Source of the DNA: an uncultured Eubacterium sp.
Lineage (GTDB): Bacteria > Bacillota > Clostridia > Lachnospirales > Lachnospiraceae
Direction: 5' to 3'
Assembly: GCA_934322085.1 (NCBI GenBank)
Contig: CAKRGF010000031.1
Span: 1-31,773, forward strand
DNA: 31,773 nucleotides
Below the pieces are notes generated by a model. The model worked only from the letters and a program-made list of their open reading frames with translations, ran no database searches and had not been told where the DNA came from. A program made the position numbers and the translations under genes. The number at the start of each line of letters is the position of its first letter. The stretch's first letter is position 1. This document shows positions 31,671 through 31,773 of this stretch, piece after piece.

Positions 31671-31773
31671 ACGCTATTCGCTCCGCCAAACAGCACACGC
31701 TATTCGCTCCGCCAAACAGCACACGCTATTCGCTCCGCCAAACAGCACACGCTATTCGCTCCGCCAAACAGCA
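31671..31773. repeat. 26-bp tandem repeat array, cut by window end
   Basis: Three full identical units (31671-31696, 31697-31722, 31723-31748) and 25 bases of a fourth. Each begins ACGCTATTCG and ends CAAACAGCAC. There are no spacers and the unit is not a multiple of three, so it is neither CRISPR nor coding. The unit is richer in GC than the flanks. The array continues beyond the window. Confidence 0.95.

Noticed and set aside
31671..31773. Repeats at the window end as a CRISPR array
   Set aside because: Units follow one another with no spacers.

Overview
The window looks like chromosomal DNA of a low-to-mid GC Firmicute, most likely a gut-type Lachnospiraceae (Clostridia). The grounds are AGGAGG-type ribosome sites, near-consensus sigma-A promoters, a PdaB-type sporulation deacetylase, a secreted papain-like protease with a Lys-rich Lachnospiraceae-style tail, and a glycan-use pair. 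Almost every gene is on the minus strand. The exceptions are a Fic gene (4635-5570), an HxlR remnant (5571-5717) and a polysaccharide deacetylase (28887-29675). I found no rRNA, tRNA, CRISPR array or transposase gene.

Left third (1-5.8 kb) is an accessory strip. It holds a type VII MntA/HepT toxin-antitoxin pair followed by a partial cytidine-deaminase gene. Next come a GNAT acetyltransferase with its middle deleted and a Fic-protein tail, then a PnuC-type transporter behind a two-hairpin leader. A COG2509-type FAD oxidoreductase follows; I read a guanine-class purine riboswitch and overlapping terminator in its leader. Upstream of that is a tiny ACGX-repeat-like peptide gene. An intact Fic protein has a promoter studded with copies of a 15-bp operator, and an HxlR fragment abuts its stop codon.

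Middle (5.8-20.4 kb): panE with a GNAT gene; a heterodimeric ABC transporter; a MalY/PatB C-S lyase with a DUF3737 beta-helix protein; and an lrgA-lrgB-gntR-MATE operon. The GntR/FCD regulator very probably represses both its own lrgAB operon and the DUF3737-malY operon. Both promoters are TTGACA-N16-TATAAT followed directly by TTGGTnnnACCAA-type palindromes. The C-S lyase makes pyruvate and LrgAB-type proteins can move pyruvate, so a pyruvate or related-acid signal is a reasonable guess. A GH2 glycosidase plus GPH-family symporter operon follows.

Right third (20.4-31.8 kb): a citrate synthase-HAD phosphatase-MurE-like ligase operon with a hairpin leader; a Zn/Cd efflux operon (ArsR, stand-alone HMA protein, P-type ATPase) with a clear SmtB-type operator; the secreted C1 protease; the PdaB-like deacetylase; a eukaryotic-type NADP isocitrate dehydrogenase; a hotdog thioesterase; and a 26-bp tandem repeat array running off the window end. 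Citrate synthase and isocitrate dehydrogenase together give part of the route from oxaloacetate to 2-oxoglutarate for glutamate synthesis.
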